From assembly GCA_023052935.1 (NCBI GenBank), contig CM041292.1, forward strand, positions 81,230,169 to 81,294,168: a DNA stretch of 64,000 bases, in the 5' to 3' direction. Every line of letters starts with the position of its first letter. The first letter of the stretch is position 1. Origin of the DNA: Piezodorus guildinii (Eukaryota; Arthropoda; Insecta; Hemiptera; Pentatomidae). Positions 54,801 through 60,800 of this stretch are shown piece after piece. A program made the translations under genes and the position numbers. The notes beneath the pieces are model-generated. The model ran no database searches and was not told the origin of the DNA. It worked only from the letters and a program-made list of their open reading frames with translations.

Positions 54801-57800
54801 CATATCTGGACTTCTGGGTGGCCAAACCATTACATCAATTTCTTCTTGTCTGAGGAAATTTTGCACTGATCGAGCAACGTGAGGTTGGGCATTATCGTAC
54901 ATAAAAATAAAGTTCTCTGCGATATTTCTGGCGAAAGGTATTACATGTGGCTCAAGTACCTCCCTAATGTACCTGTCAGCAGTTATAGAGCCATGGTTCA
55001 CAAGAACTAACTCTGTACAGGAGTTTAAATTTATGCTCCCCCACACCATCACTGACCCACCACCAAACGCAACCCTTGGAGAAAAAGTGTATGGAGCATA
55101 CCTCTCTCTCCCCGCCTTCTCCATACCTTTTTCCGTCCATCTGGAGATTGGAGACAGAATCTTGACTCATCGCTGAATAATACGAGGCTCCAATCTTCCT
55201 GAGTGTAGTTTAGGTGCTCCCGAGCAAACCTCAAGCGCTCAACCCGGTGTTTCCTGGAGAGAAGAGGTCCAGTAGCTCAATCCATAATCGTTGAGTCGTC
55301 TTTTCACAGTTCGCTCTGAAATTTGCACATTCCTGAACCTCTGGAGGAGACCACGCAGACTGTTACCAGTTGATCAGCGATCCCGAAGAGCATGCAGTTG
55401 CAAAAATCTCTCGTCACAGTGGGAAGTTGACCTCGGACGGCCTTGTCCGACTCTTCTTGTATGCCCTCCAGTTTGACGGTGCCTTTTAAGCACCCTGGAC
55501 AATACGGATTGTGACCACTGGAGCCATTGCGCAATATGCCTTTGAGAAAACCCTTCTTCACTCAAAGCAACAGCACGAATTGATTCCTCTTTGGTTAATG
55601 CTCTTCTGTTGGCCATCACAACGTTCTTACTAAACTCACAAGTAAAAACTAAAGTCTCTTGAATGTTAGAAAATCTTCAATAAGATGAATCTTTGCTAAC
55701 AACTAACCATTTACTGATAGGAAGAAAGAAAAGAAGAGGATTAACTGACCCTTTTCTCCATAAAGGGGTGGGAATATAAACAGGTAGAGGATTAACTTGA
55801 TATGATACAACACAAAGTTCAGTCTGGGACAAAGGAATTCCTATTTTTATCTCTTATGTAATAATAATATAAATATTTGTAAGTGGTCCTTTAATTTTGT
55901 CCGGCAGTGCATATTAAGGAAACATTCCATTTACTGACTTAGTGATTAATGAATAGAAAAATTTTGAATAACGATTTAATAAAAAATGATGCATGAGTGA
56001 CTTAAAAATGACTCCTACTTCTTGAATCTTTGCATAAAAATAAATGTAATTAAAAATTTGGTCACTATTTTAATTTATATGATATATACTGTTATACCTT
56101 CACTGAAAAGAAAAGGATCACATATTTGTCATACTTATTTTTATGATTTTTTTAGGTGAATCTAGACTTTAAAATAATTGACTGTGTGGAAAAATTCAGG
56201 CCATTTACCAGAAGTCCCTGAAAAAAAAAACATCAGATAGACAGAGTGCACAAACCACATTTTATTTAAGGGGAAACCTGTGGTGTAGTGGCTTGCTTTA
56301 CAGCCTTCCATGCCCTAGGTCATGGGTTCAAACCTCGCAAGTGGCAAAGGATTTTTTAATGGGATTAAAAAATCCTTAGTTTTACCGTTCTTTGGAGGGT
56401 GGTGGTCCCGAGCCTGTGTGATGCTTAGTACTCGTTATCCTTACCTACTTAGGTACTAATTAGTACCTATCCTGATTAAACCTGAATAGGCAAAATTTAG
56501 GGCTGTCACTGTAGCATTAAGTGATGTTAGATGAATAAAAAAACATTTGATTTATTATCTCTGGGTCTGATGAAGATTAAAAAACTACGTGAATATTTTA
56601 ATTTCAAGCTTATTATATTTTTTTACTCGGCAATAGGGATATATATCGGTACCAAACTTGGTTTTTTACTTTACCTTTGATCTAGAGAAGTTAAATAAAA
56701 TATGGATGTGCATGCAATGTTCCCAAGGGTCCCCTGGGAAGTGTTGGCCTCTAATTTTTTTTCCAAGTCAGAAATTTCAATACCTAGTTTCACCTAAAAA
56801 GATTGGTGAGGCATATGTGGGTTTCTCTCCTTATTAAAACGATTATACTGTTGTATCCCATGTGTTTTATATAATTAGCTAAATTGTGACTGCAGAAAAT
56901 CGAACATGTCTTTGAAACATTGATTAGTAAGCGTCGGTGGGGACACTATTTTATTTTGTTATTTATTTTATTAAGTAATGATCTTCATTAAAAAGTATAT
57001 TTTAATATTTTAAATTATCAATTATAGAGGTAGATAGATATACCAGGGCTGATATATTTCTTCCAAACACTTTGTTTATTATTTTACTCTCAAATTAACG
57101 TTTCGGGATCTCACTCCCACGATCAGAACTCTACTAGTAAAAATCAACATTTCCAATTTAAAAAAAAACAAAAAACTAGGTGATTATTTAAAAAAAATAT
57201 TATAAGCTAGGTGTCCATTTTAACAAAATCTAAATTGTAAAAATGGTTGTTAATAATATAGATTTTGTTAAAATGGACACCTAGCTTATAATTTTTTTTT
57301 TAAAATAAATTTGATAATTCACTTCACTTGAGTTTTTTTTGTGAAAATTGGAATTGTTGATTTTTACTTGTAGAGTCCTGATGATGGGAGTGAGATCCCG
57401 AAACGTTGATATGATGGACAAATAATAATTGAAGTGTTTAGAAGAAATATATCAGCCCTATTATCTACATCTAACATTATGCTAGTTCTTCCGGTGATAG
57501 GAGTATAATAATATAATTATCAATTATATGTTCAATCTTTGGAATATTTTAATTTTTGGTTTTTGTTGTTATTATTATTTATTTTCTTTTTTTCAGAGGG
57601 AACAAAAACAAATGAAGAAGTAGCTCTGGAAGGTCGCATATTACGTGAAATGCTTGAAATAGTCGAAAGGAGAAACTCTCTACAAGCACAACTAGAGGCT
57701 GAAAAAGAAAGGTGCCAACCTTCCAATCCAATCACATACATCATCCTAGCAATTGCTGTCTATTTCACTGTTCATTTCCTTCTCACTCTTTATCAAATGA

Positions 57801-60800
57801 ATAATTCTTTCCCTTACACCTAGAACTTTAGTTCATTTCCTCTTTTTTTTTATTGTAACATGTCAAAGTTAATTAATTTTTATGTTGACATTGGGAAAAT
57901 ATTAACTTTTGGGGGTCTTCATGCATGCTTTAAATGTAGATTTGCTTCTTTATTACTGTTTAAGTTACTTTTTCTTATTGCTTTAAATGTCAACTGCGAC
58001 TATTAGCTGGTAAATTGGAATTTTTCTTGGGCTATAAGTATTTATTGTATTTTCTAAATCATTTTTGATGAATAGTTCGACCAATGAGGGAAGCCACTCT
58101 CTTTTTTTTTTATTTCCGTACATAGATTCCAAGTCACATTTTATTTTATTTTTTAATATTCCGCATCTACCCAAGCGGGTCACATTTGATTTAATTGCTA
58201 GTTGTAACTATCAGTGGACCATTGATGGTATTAGCATCTGCTATAAGCAAAAATAATTTTTTTTTATTGCTTTTCTTCCTGGATGGCATGCTATTTTTGT
58301 TTTGTTTTTTCTATGCTTACTAAAATCTGATTATTACTATTTAATATCTGAAGACCAAACAATATGAAAATACTATGATAAATTTCTAGAATCCATTTAC
58401 CCAACTAATGTCATTTTATGTTATTAATTGACGTTATTAATTGTTTATTCAGAAGTACCTGTTTGACATATGTTTTTATGGAAAATAATTAGAAACTTTA
58501 AATAAATTTATATCTACATTGTAACAATAAGTTCTTTACTTCTTTTTTTTTCTATGTTTTAGATAACATACTGAGATTATTAGCTGAGTTATATATTTAT
58601 TTTTATTTTTTGGCGCCCACTCCCCATTGTGGTGACCGTTAACTGAATATTTTATGAAATATTTTATTTAGTTATTTTTTCATTTATATATTTTCTAAGA
58701 CATTTATATAAAATATGTTTTTATATTCACTAGAACCTTCATTATCTCGATGGGAAGGATAACCCAGGGAAATCCTTAATCATTTATTATTGTATTTTCT
58801 TTTTCTCATTAGGAAAAAGGTATTGCTTTAATTGATTAACCGAACTATTTATTTAATTCGTAGCATTTATGTATATGTAATATTATATGTTTTATGCTTA
58901 CATAGTTTTCTTTAATGGAAAGATTTATTATTTATTTTACTGCTCTAATTCTTTTTTTTTTTTTTTTTTTTTTTTTTTTGTATTCTTTGCAACATTTTCT
59001 ATGTGGCTATATTTCGTGTTCTAAGCTATGTAGCAAATTTGCTATATCTGAGGCGTAATTTTGTTATTTCATGGAACTTTAACCAGAAAATCTTATTTTT
59101 ATTCTTCTGTATAGAAAGTTCTTCTTTTCATTAAAAAAAAATTTACTGATTAAAAATTTTGAATTGAGTTATTAATTGATGATATAACGAATAGGAATAA
59201 TGAAATTTGAAACATGTTTTGACTTTGTTGAGAAAACAATCAATTTCATTTTCTTCTTCTCCTGCTTTGTGCATTAATTTTTGTTCATTTATTTAAAGTC
59301 ATTTTATGCTGTTGTGGCTAATCGGACAATACCACAGTTGGAGTTCTAAAATTTGCCTATCCAGGTTTAATTATGATAGGGATCTTTAACGAGTACCTGA
59401 CATCGCACAGGCTCAGGACCACCTTTTTATGTCCCTTCCAAAGGATGGCATAACTAAGAATTTTTTACTCATATTAAAAAATTGTAGGACCACCTAAGGG
59501 TTTCATCCTGTGACCTTTGGCATAGAAGGCTGTTATGCTAGCCAATATGCTACAGGTGAGCCCATTAATTCTTGAAAATCCTTTAGTTTCTTTCTTTCAG
59601 TAATTTAATGTCATGTTCCCACAAAGTGTCATATTTCATATTTCTTGCTTAGTGATTTTTTTTTTTTTTTTTTTTTACTACATTAATTTTTAATAAAATA
59701 GCTTTTATTTTTACTTTATTTTACTTTTATTAGCCTCATTTTAATTTGTTGATATAACGTTAATTTTTTTTGTAATTATACTTACTTTCTTAACTTTTTA
59801 ACAGAATAATAAAAACTTGGTCCATGCAAACTTTTGGATTACAATATTCAAGAAGATTTCTTAATTCTATTCAACTAATAATAGATAGGGATTTTTCAGT
59901 TCTGTTGTTTTTCAAATCTTCTGCCATTATTGTCACAATTTTACCTTAGTAAACAAAGGGTTGTTTTACAAAAAAAGATTAGTTTGTCTAATGCAATGAT
60001 GTCATTATTATAAATTTAATTATGGTTCTTAAGATTATAATTGGTTGATTTTTATTTGAATTACAAATAACTTTTAGTAATTGCTAACATGTATTCTTTT
60101 AAAAAAATGAAATTATTAATTATAATTTATAAGAAGAACTTTGTTGAATTTTGTCTGAATAGTAAATTAAACGACAAATCACAAATTTTATAATGTTTTT
60201 TGTCTGCTATTATTAGAAAACTGCTTCCAAGTCGAGAAACAGACCACTTATTTAATCAATAATGCTTTATAATCAAGATAATTATTCTTGTTTGCATTTG
60301 GCGCTGACTAATCATTAATTTTTTTTTGTAAATATATTAACTGTGTGATTTATTAATTAATTAATTAAAACTGAATTAATCAAGGTGATATTTAAACTTT
60401 TCGATGAATATTTTAATCTTAATCATATTAACTTTCCTTCTAATTCACTGTTCCCATCAATATAAAGTATACGTTAATGTATGTATGTGCCATGGAAATA
60501 ATTGTTTATATGTTACCATATAACCTTAATTATTATTAAAAACTTCAATGTGATTTTATATACTAATGCTTTGCATCATTTTTCTACTAATAGTCACCAT
60601 TTTCACTTTTGATTTTTGTGTGAATATACTCACCCATATTCCTTTGCACACCCAACAGAAGATGGCACCAAAATGTTATGACTTAGTTTTTTGCCTTTTT
60701 TTATCTTATCGGTAAGCACTTGTTACATCATTTGCTTAAAACTGAAGTAATAATGAGAAAATAAATTAATTATGTATTAGCATTTCTATTTAAATATTGA

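Larger units (their letters stand above)
54084..57596 (+). other. Mical intron 29 (3.5 kb)
   Basis: Contains a Tc1 transposon (54344-55911), SINE B (56273-56545) and foldback retroposon copy 4 (57027-57514). Confidence 0.85.

Noticed and set aside
54610..54882. Plus-strand open frames over the Tc1 transposon
   Set aside because: They are shadows of the minus-strand transposase, which alone shows family motifs.
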